Shown: positions 1 to 9,847, counted from the stretch's first letter. The stretch: DNA of 50,555 nt from Candidatus Margulisiibacteriota bacterium (GCA_018823125.1 JAHJIW010000018.1:1-50555); one strand, 5' to 3'. The notes: generated by a model not told the origin, from the letters alone. A program made the numbers and translations.

Positions 1-3000
1 CCCCTGCGGTTGTCCACCCTATCCGCAGCTTCTACATAGACAAAATAATAATTACCCGAAAGCAATACCGGCACTTCCCAGGAAGTTGTATCCGCACTTA
101 ACGTTGAAGATTGCGTAATTGCAGTACCGATAATATCGCTGGAATCAGTAGATATGTATACGTTAAAACTGCTCAAATTTGTGTCTTCCGGTCTTTCCCA
201 TTCGATAGTTAGATCGCGGCCGGAGAAAAGCATTGCTTCGGGCGAAGGAGATAAAATTGAAAAGGCAGAAGGCGGGTTGCCGTCAACAATAAGCTCAGCG
301 GTGGCAACCGCAGTATTTCCTGCCAAATCAGTAGCTTTGAGCTCTAAAAATCCATCGGCTTCTGCATACCAGGATCCAACCTTACCGTCCCAGGTTAAAG
401 ATTCATCTACTGACAAAGATTTTTCTTCTTCAAAGATAACGCTTAATACTTCGTCATCTTTCAGGAAGGAAATAGTTACTTCGGCAGTGGGAGATGCATT
501 ATCTGAAACGGTGTAATTGATAGCCAGAGAATCATTGGTCCCGTCACCATTAGGAGAAAATCCCGGCGGATCACGGTTTAATGCTACGCCTGGTTTGACC
601 GTATCAACATGAATATCAAAAGTTTCGGTTTTTTTGTAATCACCAAAAGAAGCAATAATTTTTAAAGTGTAGTTTCCATCGGCAACGGTTTCCTGGTTTT
701 CTGGGTCGCTGCCTCCGTCTCCCCGCAAGGTTTCATTCCTCACTATTTTTCCGTTCCAGGTTTCTACATTTTCTCCCGCATTTCTTAAAACTTCGTTCAC
801 AACGGTTACCCCATCAGTACTTATTGCGCGGGCATCAATACTACTTTCACTATTTAAAATCTGAATCGATACATCCGCCGGATGGGATAGATTATATGAA
901 ATATTTATCGAGTCTCCACTCCCATCCCCATTTGGCGAAAACCAGCTATCCGATAACTCAACTTCAGATATTTCCCCGGCAATATTCCAAACCAGGGGTT
1001 CTTCAAAGTTGGCATCGGCGATGTAAAGATTATCGCCTCTAATCACTATTTTGTGCGGATTGATTTCATATTCGTCGGACTTATATTCGGCAATCAGGTT
1101 TCCGGATGAATTAAACTTAACTATCCTATGATTGCCTGTATCTGCCACCCAAACATTTCCTGAAGAATCAACATCAATCCCTTGGGGAGAAATAAGCACA
1201 TCTTCGCCGAATTGTGAAACAAAAGCCCCGTCAGGAGAAAACTTTTGGATGCGGTTGTTGCCAGTGTCAAGAACACAAATATTTCCGGAAGAATCAATAA
1301 TTGCATCTGATGGAGAAGCAAATTGTCCATTAGCATTCCCTGACGGACTAGAGTAATTAAACATTTCTCTCAACCATCCTCGATCGTACCGACTTTTGTC
1401 TATCGCCTTAGAATCAAAGACAATTTTGTCGTTCAGGGCGCTTGAATAGACAAGAGCTTTATCAACTGTTCTCCCCGCAACCGGTATACCTAATGCATGA
1501 TGGGTACGATTAAACGCATCCCTGGCTTCTCCTCTCAAGTCTGCTTTCAGAAGTGAAAAGATCGCAGCTTCTCCATTACTGTCATATTTTAATAAGCGGT
1601 GTTTTTCCTTATCTGATATATATAGATTATCTTGATATACTGCTATCCCCTCAGGAAGACTGAATCCTTCATAAGAATATTTCTTAATCCCATTGCCAGC
1701 ATTATTTGATTGATTAATAATAGCAATCCCCAGAGCCCAGTCGTAGGTGATAATATCACCGTTAGTAATGTAAACGTCTTGACCTTTAATTTCTTTTATT
1801 GATGCAAGCTTCCCATCAAAAACCACCACCCTATTATTATACGTGTCCGCCACATACACTCTATCCCCCGCAGAACTAACCGCCAGCCCAAGCGGGCCGT
1901 TGAAATCTTCGCCGCCGTAGCTGGTTCCCTCCGCAAGTTTATTTCCACTTGGATCATATTTAATTAGCTTGTTTTCTTTTGCGTACAACACATATTCATT
2001 GCCTGCCGAATCAAAAGCAATGTCGGAAACAAGGGGAAGGGTGGCGGGGGTGGGGGTGTCATCATCATCTATATCTGGTTCTGATCCCGCACTTTCTTCC
2101 CATGGCTTGTCTATCTTAATCTTTGTTTCTATTGCACCACGATTTGTTATATTACCAGCCAAGTCTATCATTTCTATCTGGAGAAAATACCATCCATTGG
2201 GATATGTCCCAGCATCCCACCAATCAATCAACATCTGGCCATCTTTTTCAATTCCAGACGATACATCCAGGTATTCAACCACCTTTTCTCCAGTCTTCGC
2301 ATTGTAGAGATGAACTACAACTGAAGAAAGATCCTCATTTGGCGAGAAAACCACAGAAGTTCCCTCTTCTGTAGAGGTAATTTCATTCTTTGCGCCAGGG
2401 GCAAAAGCAGGTGAATCTGTAAAACCAGGCGGCTCACTATCAATTATTACCGATGATCCTTCAATCGTTCTTATCCCACCCAAATGCACGCTTTTAGCTT
2501 CGATCTCATAAGTATATTCACCGGATAATATATCCCCATTCCACTTTGTTTTTGTCTCGTACCCTCTCCCTCCATCTAATGTATCTTTTATATTCCCTAA
2601 AGCATCCTTTATGTTTACCTTCCAGTCTGACAATAGATTTGTACGCGCTGAAAATACAGTATGGTCTGAAAAACCATCGGCCTCCGGATGCTGAGTAAAT
2701 ATTTGATTACTGATATCCGTATAATAAATAGTTGGACTAATTGTTATATCCATCGCTCTAACCGATGGAACAGATGCTCCCGTATCTGGATTATACGCTA
2801 AGCCGTAACTATCATCGTAGTAATCAATTAAATTAAGCCCGACCGAAATCTCTCTTTCTGCATCATCTGTATAACTTACCCCTTTATTATCATTATGGAT
2901 TGGATATACCTCTACCCTAATTTTATATAATCCAGCTTCTCCCGGCTGCCAGTAACGCCAATAATAGTTTTTCGTGCCGAATGGTATGGATCCATATTTG

Positions 3001-3899
3001 CTATTACTATCTTCTTCAACAATTCTATAATCATTTCCAACCGGCGTATCCATGTCGTCAAAAACAATCTCATCAGGATTATTTGAAACTTCTACTCCAT
3101 CCTTTGTGATTATAAACTTGATTTTATGAGGATTTGTCTTTTTATATTTATACTTATGCAGCTTATCGTCATAATATCTATTGGTATATTGATAAGCTTC
3201 AACGATTATTTTTATCGGATGTATCTGAAATGAACCATCGTCTGAAACTGAACTTAAATCGGACTGAATAGCATTTATTTCTTCTCCTGTATTAGCATCC
3301 AGAAGTATGATTTTTGGATGTGCCTTTAGATTCCCTTCATTTGTCTCCAGATATGCGTTACCAATTTTATCGTCAAGAATACCAGTTGCATTTTTGGGTT
3401 GAGCTAAGATATCTTTAAGGGGATTGGTTTGGTAGTGGGCACTGGATTTTAAAACATCAACTTGTTGTGAAGCTACTCCAAAATGAAGGTGTGCACCATC
3501 AACATAAGTGCCGGTTGCACCGCTTTTCCCAATTTCTGCCCCCTCGTCTATCCTTGCTCCATTTGCAATAGCTTTAATACTAGATAAATGGGCATATAGT
3601 GTTTGCATCCCATCATCGTGTTTAATAACTACATAATTCCCGTAGGCGTGGGTTTTGCCAAATTCATATTTATAAAAGGTCCCCCCTTTCATCGCATAAA
3701 CAGAAACTCCTTCTGGCGCAGCTAAATCCACCCCTTCATGCTTTGCCTTCCAAGAACCGTAAATTCGATACTCACCAAAGGCGTGCGACATCCAATAGTG
3801 ATTGGATAAAGGATAATCATCTGGCTTAGCATTACTTGCAGAAGCAAGCCAAACACAAACTATCGAACAAAGCAACAATATCCTAACAGATCGATTCAT
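1..3899 (-). CDS. M23 peptidase / NHL-propeller surface protein, copy 1 (3' end off window)
   Basis: The frame is open from the ATG at 3899 to the left edge, giving at least 1299 residues. An N-terminal signal sequence (about 1-24) is followed by an M23 (LytM-type) zinc peptidase domain with ligands in HEGVDL (H54, D58) and HLHF, so the predicted role is cell-wall peptide cleavage outside the cytoplasm. After it come Ig-like segments, an acidic linker (DIDDDD), NHL-type beta-propeller repeats with recurrent ADTGNNRI/ADTYNNRV motifs, and FlgD/Ig-like modules containing FSPNGDG. The protein is closely similar over most of its length to the one at 5243-8518, but continues past that copy's end into a second FSPNGDG module and a fibronectin-like stretch. 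Its start overlaps the upstream stop in ATGA (3896-3899), implying translational coupling. The true C-terminus is not visible. Domain calls are from motif recognition. Confidence 0.88.
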   Translation of the reverse strand, partial: MNRSVRILLLCSIVCVWLASASNAKPDDYPLSNHYWMSHAFGEYRIYGSWKAKHEGVDLAAPEGVSVYAMKGGTFYKYEFGKTHAYGNYVVIKHDDGMQTLYAHLSSIKAIANGARIDEGAEIGKSGATGTYVDGAHLHFGVASQQVDVLKSSAHYQTNPLKDILAQPKNATGILDDKIGNAYLETNEGNLKAHPKIILLDANTGEEINAIQSDLSSVSDDGSFQIHPIKIIVEAYQYTNRYYDDKLHKYKYKKTNPHKIKFIITKDGVEVSNNPDEIVFDDMDTPVGNDYRIVEEDSNSKYGSIPFGTKNYYWRYWQPGEAGLYKIRVEVYPIHNDNKGVSYTDDAEREISVGLNLIDYYDDSYGLAYNPDTGASVPSVRAMDITISPTIYYTDISNQIFTQHPEADGFSDHTVFSARTNLLSDWKVNIKDALGNIKDTLDGGRGYETKTKWNGDILSGEYTYEIEAKSVHLGGIRTIEGSSVIIDSEPPGFTDSPAFAPGAKNEITSTEEGTSVVFSPNEDLSSVVVHLYNAKTGEKVVEYLDVSSGIEKDGQMLIDWWDAGTYPNGWYFLQIEMIDLAGNITNRGAIETKIKIDKPWEESAGSEPDIDDDDTPTPATLPLVSDIAFDSAGNEYVLYAKENKLIKYDPSGNKLAEGTSYGGEDFNGPLGLAVSSAGDRVYVADTYNNRVVVFDGKLASIKEIKGQDVYITNGDIITYDWALGIAIINQSNNAGNGIKKYSYEGFSLPEGIAVYQDNLYISDKEKHRLLKYDSNGEAAIFSLLKADLRGEARDAFNRTHHALGIPVAGRTVDKALVYSSALNDKIVFDSKAIDKSRYDRGWLREMFNYSSPSGNANGQFASPSDAIIDSSGNICVLDTGNNRIQKFSPDGAFVSQFGEDVLISPQGIDVDSSGNVWVADTGNHRIVKFNSSGNLIAEYKSDEYEINPHKIVIRGDNLYIADANFEEPLVWNIAGEISEVELSDSWFSPNGDGSGDSINISYNLSHPADVSIQILNSESSIDARAISTDGVTVVNEVLRNAGENVETWNGKIVRNETLRGDGGSDPENQETVADGNYTLKIIASFGDYKKTETFDIHVDTVKPGVALNRDPPGFSPNGDGTNDSLAINYTVSDNASPTAEVTISFLKDDEVLSVIFEEEKSLSVDESLTWDGKVGSWYAEADGFLELKATDLAGNTAVATAELIVDGNPPSAFSILSPSPEAMLFSGRDLTIEWERPEDTNLSSFNVYISTDSSDIIGTAITQSSTLSADTTSWEVPVLLSGNYYFVYVEAADRVDNRR

Positions 3900-5179
3900 C
3901 GTAAATTTTCCAAACAATATATTGAAATATTCGGATAAGTTCTTTCGAAGTCAAACCATCCGCTCTTGCCGCCAAATCCAAGTATAAAATATTTCGTTTT
4001 ACCCAGATTGTAACTTTGCACCTTTTCCCGGGATAATATTTTCATTTCGTATTGAACTACCTGCTGAAACAAAAGCACCCTTTTTTTGTCAATCATATAA
4101 ATATTGGATAAAGATTTGATACCTTCTTTATAAATTTCAACATTCATTTTCTCTTCCCTAAAGTTATCTTCAACATCAAAAACATGAACACAATCTTCAG
4201 TCGCAGCTACAAGATAATTACCATCCGGAGTCATATTAATGCCATAATAATAAGGCGAAGTTCGTTTAAATTTAATTTGATTATTCTTATCAACAACTAG
4301 AATACTCATAAATTCAAGATCTTCGCGTTTTTTCTCATCCTTATTAAAGCCACACAGATAAACATCTTCCCCATTGTTTGAAATAAACATACCTTCATAA
4401 TCTTTCGTTATATAAAAATTGGACAAGTCAACCCGAGAGATAAGACTTCCCGCATGGTCAAAGATAAACAATTCTGGCTGGGATTTTTCGCTTCCCCGGT
4501 GAAATTCAGCTAAAACAAATTTTCCATTTTTCGAAAATATTAGCTGATTAAAATGGCCTTGAGACGTATCGTATTTATAATATCCTTTTAATTTTCCTGT
4601 TATATCAAAAAATTCTAGCTTTTCTATGGGCTGCTGATACATATTTTTCCATCTAATATAATATTGACCATTTGGCGAAAAACTAAATAAAGCATAAAAA
4701 CTCTTATTATCGATAAATAAATTGCCTTCTACATCATAGTATCTTTCATATACCGGGCCAGATTCTGACAATCCTACAATTCTCACGGCGCTAAAGTTAT
4801 TTTCCAAACTCACTTTAGTAAGGTCTTCTATCAAAAGCTCTCTCTTAATCTTGCCATCTTTTCCAATAAACCTAATCTTTCTCTTTATTACCATTCCTTT
4901 TGTTGTCAATCCCTCCTCATCGTTTTCTAAATTTGTAACCACTATATGCGGTTCATCCAATTTTCCATCTTGCAAATCCAAATGGTATAAAGTTTCGGAA
5001 AGTGTTTCATTGGTGCTAACATATACAAGTTTGGCAACCGTTTCTTGATTGCTTTCTTCGGCTATTGAGGTTTGGTCTGTCTCACTGGGTACGTGTCCCA
5101 AAGAAAAGCTTTTCCCCATTCCCACCCCAATTACAATTATCAACCCAAGAATCACCAAGCCAATAACTACCTTTTTCAT
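3896..5179 (-). CDS. Membrane-anchored beta-propeller-like protein
   Basis: 427 residues. One N-terminal membrane segment (about 4-23, VVIGLVILGLIIVIGVGMGK) with a short cytoplasmic KK start anchors a long extracytoplasmic domain. Residues about 24-54 (FSLGHVPSETDQTS...QETVAKLV) are nearly identical to the same region of the protein at 8617-9555, but the rest is unrelated to it. The body has repeated blade-like strands (FSPNGQYYIRW, FSKNGKFVLAEF, ISNNGEDVYLCGF, MTPDGNYLVAA) typical of WD40/TolB-like propellers. It is translationally coupled to the M23 protein downstream through an ATGA overlap, so the two are probably made in fixed ratio and may interact outside the membrane. No catalytic motif was recognised, and function is unknown. 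Confidence 0.85.
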   Translation of the reverse strand: MKKVVIGLVILGLIIVIGVGMGKSFSLGHVPSETDQTSIAEESNQETVAKLVYVSTNETLSETLYHLDLQDGKLDEPHIVVTNLENDEEGLTTKGMVIKRKIRFIGKDGKIKRELLIEDLTKVSLENNFSAVRIVGLSESGPVYERYYDVEGNLFIDNKSFYALFSFSPNGQYYIRWKNMYQQPIEKLEFFDITGKLKGYYKYDTSQGHFNQLIFSKNGKFVLAEFHRGSEKSQPELFIFDHAGSLISRVDLSNFYITKDYEGMFISNNGEDVYLCGFNKDEKKREDLEFMSILVVDKNNQIKFKRTSPYYYGINMTPDGNYLVAATEDCVHVFDVEDNFREEKMNVEIYKEGIKSLSNIYMIDKKRVLLFQQVVQYEMKILSREKVQSYNLGKTKYFILGFGGKSGWFDFERTYPNISIYCLENLR

Positions 5180-5211
5180 TTTTATTCCCCTTTCCTTTTG
5201 AGCACAAAATC

Positions 5212-5322
5212 AAAACACTAAATTCTAAACAAATTCTAATTCCTAATGAACAAAATCCCGAAAGTTTGGAACATTGGAATTTAGATTTTCGATATTGTTT
5301 AGAATTTCGGATTTAGGATTTA
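5212..5322. repeat. AT-rich interspersed inverted repeat (AATTCTAAAC type)
   Basis: Short AT-rich words occur as ATTCTAA, TTCTAATTCCTAA on the left side and, inverted, as TTTAGAATTTCGGATTTAGG on the right, with a spacer around 5250-5270. The element lies at the junction between the copy-2 M23 gene and the next gene, and the last ~25 codons of the M23 gene read through its right arm. It resembles short interspersed repeats common in uncultured-bacterium genomes. Exact ends are uncertain. Confidence 0.6.
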
Positions 5323-8300
5323 CAACTTCCCCATCCGCTATCACCTCAAAGTCATCCGAATCCACCCTGCCGTCAACTGTAAACTGTTCACTGTGTACTA
5401 TTTTCCCATTCCATATTTCTTCATTTTCTCCCGAATTTCTTGAAACTTCGTTCACAACGTTCACGCCGTCATTACTTATTGCGCGGGCATCAATGCTACT
5501 TTCACTATTTAAAATCTGAATCGATACATTCGCCGGATGAGACAGATTATATGCAATACTTATCGAGTCGCCGCACCCATCCTCGTTTGGCGAAAACCAG
5601 TTATCTGATAATTTAACATCTGATATTTCTCCAGCAATATTCCATACCAGCGGTTCTTCAAAGTTAGCATCGGCGATGTATATATTCTCTCCTCTAGCAA
5701 CTATTTTATGTGGATTGATTTCGTATTCGTCGGATTTGAATTCTGCAATCTGACTACCTGAAGAATTAAACTCTACTATTCTATTGTTGCCAGTGTCTGC
5801 AGCCCAGATATTTCCTTCCGAATCGACGTCTATTCCTTGAGGTGAAGACAGAATTCCTTCGCCAAATTTAGAAACAAACGCTCCGTCAGGAGAAAATTTT
5901 TGGATACGGTTGTTACCGGTGTCGGCTACGTAAAGGTTGCCGGAAAGATCAAGCACAACAGAATCGGGATTCAGAAATTCGCCATTACCATCTCCCGAAT
6001 GCTGATTTTCAACATTGTGATGAATAAAGTCATAACCATCAAATTTTATTGTATCATTTAGAGAATTAGAATGAACCAGGTATTTCTCTATTGTTGTACC
6101 GGAAGCCACAAAGTGTGTGTTACATTCTTCCCTGAATGTCCCTCTTAAATCAGCCAGTAGAACATCAAATCTTACCGGTTCTCCTTCTTTATCATACTTT
6201 AACACTCGATGTTTATCACTATCCACTACATACATGTTTTCACCGAATAAACAAATTTCCTTTGGAAGCAAATATTTTTCCTCATCAACATGCCGTATCC
6301 CCCCGCCATAAGTCGGAGCGGCATCCGATCTGATTAATCCAAACCATGACCAGCAATACGCATCTACATCACAGTCCGTTATATATACTTCCTTCCCTTT
6401 AATTTCTTTAACTTGAGCAAGATTTCCGTCAAAGACTACTACCCTGTTATTATACGTATCCACCACATACACTCTATCCCCCGCAGAACTAACCGTCAGC
6501 CCAAGCGGGCCATTGAAATCTTCGCCGCCGTAGCTGGTTACCTCTTTTATTTGGTTACCCTCTAAATCATACTTTATTAATTTACTATCCTTCGCGTACA
6601 AAACAAACATATTCCCGGATGAATCAAAAGCAACGTCGGAAACCAGGGGGAGGTTATCGGGGGTGGGGTCGTCATCGTCATCTTCGGAGGTAGGTTCTGA
6701 CCCCGCACTCTCTTCCCATGGTTTATCTATCTTAATTTTTATTTCTATTGCACCGCGATTTGTTATATTACCAGCCAGATCTATCATTTCTATCTGCAGA
6801 AAATACCATCCATTGGGATATGCACCCGCATCCCACCAATCAATTAACATCTGGCCATCTTTTTCAAGGCCCGACGATACATCCAGGTATTCAACTACCT
6901 TTTCACCAGTCTTCGCATTGTAGAGATGAACTACGATTGAAGAAAGATCCTCGTTTGGCGAGAAAACAACAGAGGTTCCCTCTTCTGTAGAGGTAATTTC
7001 ACTCTTTGCCCCGGAGGCAAAAGCAGGTGAATCTGAAAAACCAGGTGGCTCGCTATCAACAATTACCGATGATCCTTCGATCGTTCTTATCCCATCCAAA
7101 TAAACACTCTTAGCCTCAATCTCATAGGTATATTCATCGGACAACACATCCCCATTCCACTCTGTTTTTGCCTCGTACCCCCTCCCTCCATCTAATGTCT
7201 CCTTTATATTCCCTAAAGTATCCTTAATGTGCACCTTCCAATCAGATAATAAATTTGCACGCGCTGAAAATACAGTATGATCAGAAAAACCATCGGCCTC
7301 CGGATATGGTGTAAATATTTGATTACTGATATCCGTATAATAAATAGTTGGACTAATTGTTATATCCAAAGCTCTAACCGATGGTGCGGATACTCCCGTG
7401 TCAGGATTATACGCTAACCCATAGCTGTCATCATAATAATCAACTAAATTAAGCCCGACCGAAATCTCTCTTTCTGCATTATCTGTATAATTTACCCCTT
7501 TATTATCATTATGGATTGGATATACCTCTACCCTGATTTTATATAATCCAGCTTCGCCCGGCTGCCAGTAACGCCAATAATAGTTTTTCGTGCTGAATGG
7601 CATGGATCCATATTTGCTTTTACTGTCTTTTTCAACAACTCTATAATCGTCTCCAACCGGCGTATCCATGTCGTCAAAAACAATCTCATCAGGATTATTT
7701 GAAACTTCAATCCCATCTTTTGTGATTATGAATTTAATCTTGTACGGATTTGTCTTTTTATATTCATACTTATTTTGCTTATTGTCATAATATCTACTGG
7801 TATATTGATAAGCTTCAACGATTATTTTTATCGGATGTATTTGAAATGAATCATTGTCTGAAACTAAACTTAAATCAGACTGAATGGCGTTTATTTCTTC
7901 TCCTGTATTTGCATCCAGAAGTATGATTTTGGGATGTGCCTTGAGATTTCCTTCATTTGTCTCCAGATATGCGTTGCCGATTCTATCATCTAGAATACCA
8001 GTTGCATTCTTCGGTTGGGCTAGAATGTCTTTGAGGGGGTTGGTTTGGTGGTTTGTACCAGAAGAACTTAATGTATCAACATTTTGCGATGCTTTACTGA
8101 AGTGTAAATGCGCTCCCTTTGAATTGCCAGTATTTCCAGAATAACCAAGTAATGTTGTTGTATTAACCGGTGCATTTTTTCTAAAAGCTTCCACACTGCT
8201 TAAATGAGCATATAATGTTTGTGTTTTATCAGCATGCTCAACAATCACATAATTGCCATAACTTTTTTCCTCGTCCTCATTTACTTTTATAATAATTCCC

Positions 8301-8518
8301 GAGGCAATAGGATAAACATCTTCCCCTACCGGAACTTTTAAATCTACACCCTCATGTTTAGTTTTCCAACCATCGTATATCCGGTATTCTCCAAAACTTG
8401 CTGTCATTTCTTTATGTTCGCTAAAAGGATAGTTTTCAATACTTGTGCTTGCAGAAGCCACCTGCATCGAAAAAGACAATATTAAAACTAATATACTAGC
8501 CATCCTTACAATGAACAT
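5243..8518 (-). CDS. M23 peptidase / NHL-propeller surface protein, copy 2 (altered C-terminus)
   Basis: 1091 residues. Signal sequence about 1-24, then an M23 domain with HEGVDL (H55, D59) and GAHLHF zinc ligands, Ig-like segments, an Asp-rich linker (EDDDDDPTPDN, near 610), NHL beta-propeller repeats (DTYNNRVVVFDG, ADTGNNRIQKFSPDG) and one FlgD/Ig-like module (FSPNEDGCGDS). It is a paralogue of the copy at 1-3899. The two diverge in the propeller face and in the tail: this copy ends in a run (NPKSEILNNIENLNSN...) encoded by an AT-rich interspersed repeat, where copy 1 continues with more Ig-like domains. An AGGAT-type ribosome site precedes the ATG. It is probably cotranscribed with the small anchored protein upstream (8617-9555). 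Confidence 0.9.
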   Translation of the reverse strand: MFIVRMASILVLILSFSMQVASASTSIENYPFSEHKEMTASFGEYRIYDGWKTKHEGVDLKVPVGEDVYPIASGIIIKVNEDEEKSYGNYVIVEHADKTQTLYAHLSSVEAFRKNAPVNTTTLLGYSGNTGNSKGAHLHFSKASQNVDTLSSSGTNHQTNPLKDILAQPKNATGILDDRIGNAYLETNEGNLKAHPKIILLDANTGEEINAIQSDLSLVSDNDSFQIHPIKIIVEAYQYTSRYYDNKQNKYEYKKTNPYKIKFIITKDGIEVSNNPDEIVFDDMDTPVGDDYRVVEKDSKSKYGSMPFSTKNYYWRYWQPGEAGLYKIRVEVYPIHNDNKGVNYTDNAEREISVGLNLVDYYDDSYGLAYNPDTGVSAPSVRALDITISPTIYYTDISNQIFTPYPEADGFSDHTVFSARANLLSDWKVHIKDTLGNIKETLDGGRGYEAKTEWNGDVLSDEYTYEIEAKSVYLDGIRTIEGSSVIVDSEPPGFSDSPAFASGAKSEITSTEEGTSVVFSPNEDLSSIVVHLYNAKTGEKVVEYLDVSSGLEKDGQMLIDWWDAGAYPNGWYFLQIEMIDLAGNITNRGAIEIKIKIDKPWEESAGSEPTSEDDDDDPTPDNLPLVSDVAFDSSGNMFVLYAKDSKLIKYDLEGNQIKEVTSYGGEDFNGPLGLTVSSAGDRVYVVDTYNNRVVVFDGNLAQVKEIKGKEVYITDCDVDAYCWSWFGLIRSDAAPTYGGGIRHVDEEKYLLPKEICLFGENMYVVDSDKHRVLKYDKEGEPVRFDVLLADLRGTFREECNTHFVASGTTIEKYLVHSNSLNDTIKFDGYDFIHHNVENQHSGDGNGEFLNPDSVVLDLSGNLYVADTGNNRIQKFSPDGAFVSKFGEGILSSPQGIDVDSEGNIWAADTGNNRIVEFNSSGSQIAEFKSDEYEINPHKIVARGENIYIADANFEEPLVWNIAGEISDVKLSDNWFSPNEDGCGDSISIAYNLSHPANVSIQILNSESSIDARAISNDGVNVVNEVSRNSGENEEIWNGKIVHSEQFTVDGRVDSDDFEVIADGEVVNPKSEILNNIENLNSNVPNFRDFVH

Positions 8519-8616
8519 ATCATCATCATCCTATTTAAATCATAAAATAATACATATTCCAAAAATCATTCCCATGTTCGCCTTGTACTTTTTCCTTTAT
8601 TATGGCGCATCCAGAT

Positions 8617-9555
8617 TTAATCCTTCTCTCTGTCATTAAGACCCTCATCCTCTATCTTACGCTCTAGGGCCGCTGCTTCTCTGCTAGCCGTTAACGCGTA
8701 ATGCTCTTCCCTAGAGGGGTAATAATAGGTTTTTACTTCCGGATATTTGGTTATTATTTCTTGAAAAGTCTCAATTGATTCTCTTGTTTTATTTAGCTCA
8801 GCCAATTTCCTTGCTTTTGTTAATAAAACCTTACATATCAATTCTTCATTTTTTGATTCTCTCAAAACTTGATTACATTCGATAATAACTCTTTCTGACG
8901 AATATTTTTTTTCAGTTATCCTAACAATTTTTCTAAAAGCTTCAACATCAAACTGCCCTCCTCCCTCATAATAATTCTTTTTAGCTTTAGGATATTGTCG
9001 GATCAATCTGTGATAGGTCTCTAATGATTTTTCTGGCTTATCGAAGTAAATATTGGCAATACATAAAAGCGCAAATGCCCCCGTCTTCCCAAAAGGTCCC
9101 GACGAATGCATATCTTCCCCAATAATTTCAATATCTCCGTATCTTGATATTGCGTATTCGTACGATACAAGCGCTTTACGAATATCTCCTTTTTCTGCAT
9201 AGATTCTTGCTTTTAGCATTTGAGCCATTGCACCAAAGGCTCCCTTTAAAGGATCTGTATCATACGCACTTACATCCTCGCCCTCATACTTCGCAGCAAA
9301 AGACGCTAATTCTGTTAGCGCATCTTCAGGATCACGTTGACTATCTTTATAAATGCCAAGTAACACATGATATAAATAGTAATTATCTTGCGGTTCATCC
9401 AATACAAGTTTGGCAACAGTTTCTTGTGTATTTTCTTCGATTTTTGAGGTTTGGTCTGTTTCCCTAGGCACATGTCCCAAAGAAAAACACTTTCCTATCG
9501 CTACCAAAATAACCAACACCAAACCAATCAAAATAACCGTAAATTTCTTTTTCAT
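8617..9555 (-). CDS. Membrane-anchored TPR-like protein
   Basis: 312 residues from the ATG at 9555. I prefer this to the in-frame ATG at 9573 because AAAGGAATAAGG sits just upstream of 9555 and the paralogue also starts MKK. One N-terminal membrane segment (FTVILIGLVLVILVAIGK) is followed by FSLGHVPRETDQTS...QETVAKLV, almost identical to the protein at 3896-5179. From about residue 50 the body is alpha-helical with TPR-like pairs (AMAQMLKARIYAEKGDIRKAL, CIANIYFDKPEKSLETYHRL, ETFQEIITKYPEV), suggesting a protein-interaction scaffold outside the membrane. It heads the operon leading into the M23 protein at 5243-8518. A sigma-28-like promoter lies at 9580-9606. Function unknown. Confidence 0.85.
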   Translation of the reverse strand: MKKKFTVILIGLVLVILVAIGKCFSLGHVPRETDQTSKIEENTQETVAKLVLDEPQDNYYLYHVLLGIYKDSQRDPEDALTELASFAAKYEGEDVSAYDTDPLKGAFGAMAQMLKARIYAEKGDIRKALVSYEYAISRYGDIEIIGEDMHSSGPFGKTGAFALLCIANIYFDKPEKSLETYHRLIRQYPKAKKNYYEGGGQFDVEAFRKIVRITEKKYSSERVIIECNQVLRESKNEELICKVLLTKARKLAELNKTRESIETFQEIITKYPEVKTYYYPSREEHYALTASREAAALERKIEDEGLNDREKD

Positions 9556-9579
9556 TGCCTTATTCCTTTCCATATATAT

Positions 9580-9606
9580 TTATCGATAATTTTTGCTTAA
9601 AATCCC
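9580..9606 (-). promoter_or_regulatory. Sigma-28-like promoter candidate
   Basis: Read on the minus strand this is GGGATTTT, 11 nt, ATCGATAA. It matches the spacing and much of the sequence of three other sites in this window (15438-15464, 15850-15876, 48279-48305) and resembles the FliA-type consensus TAAAGTTT-N11-GCCGATAA. It is the weakest of the four. It would start transcription about 20 nt before the ATG at 9555. Confidence 0.4.
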
Positions 9607-9660
9607 GAAAATCCCCCTTCCGATTTTTCGCTAATGCCAATTAATTTTACTCTTTTGGGG

Positions 9661-9731
9661 GACTATAGACCATAGACTATGGACTGTAGACCGGCCACCG
9701 CGCCTTTGGTCTTTTTTGGTCTCTAGTCTAT
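9661..9731. repeat. 7-nt periodic inverted repeat (GACTATA type)
   Basis: Four heptamers in register, GACTATA, GACCATA, GACTATG, GACTGTA (9661-9688), are followed by GACC, a GC-rich spacer (9693-9707) and inverted units GGTC...GGTCTCTAGTCTAT. The layout parallels the 8-nt periodic ACTAAG elements at 22442-22895 and 28121-28190. No ORF is inside. This element fills part of the 380-bp gene-free stretch 9574-9953, which otherwise holds the promoter, operator and terminator candidates listed separately. Confidence 0.6.
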
Positions 9732-9792
9732 ATAAAGCAACTTTTCTGCCAATAGATTGAATAGGTGCTTGAGCTTACTATATTATTGCGGG

Positions 9793-9817
9793 TGTAGTGG
9801 ATTTCGACAAGTGTAGT
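9793..9817. promoter_or_regulatory. Direct TGTAGT half-sites
   Basis: GTGTAGTGGA occurs twice (cores at 9793-9798 and 9812-9817, 19 bp apart). The cores are the same half-site found in the palindrome at 9891-9904. The set may form one regulatory array, but no regulator gene of this type is in the window. Confidence 0.35.
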
Positions 9818-9847
9818 GGAAACTGTGCAAGTATGCAATGTGCGACC

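Noticed and set aside
154..2374. Plus-strand ORFs antisense to the M23/NHL gene
   Set aside because: They are shadows of the long minus-strand frame, which is supported by its paralogue at 5243-8518.
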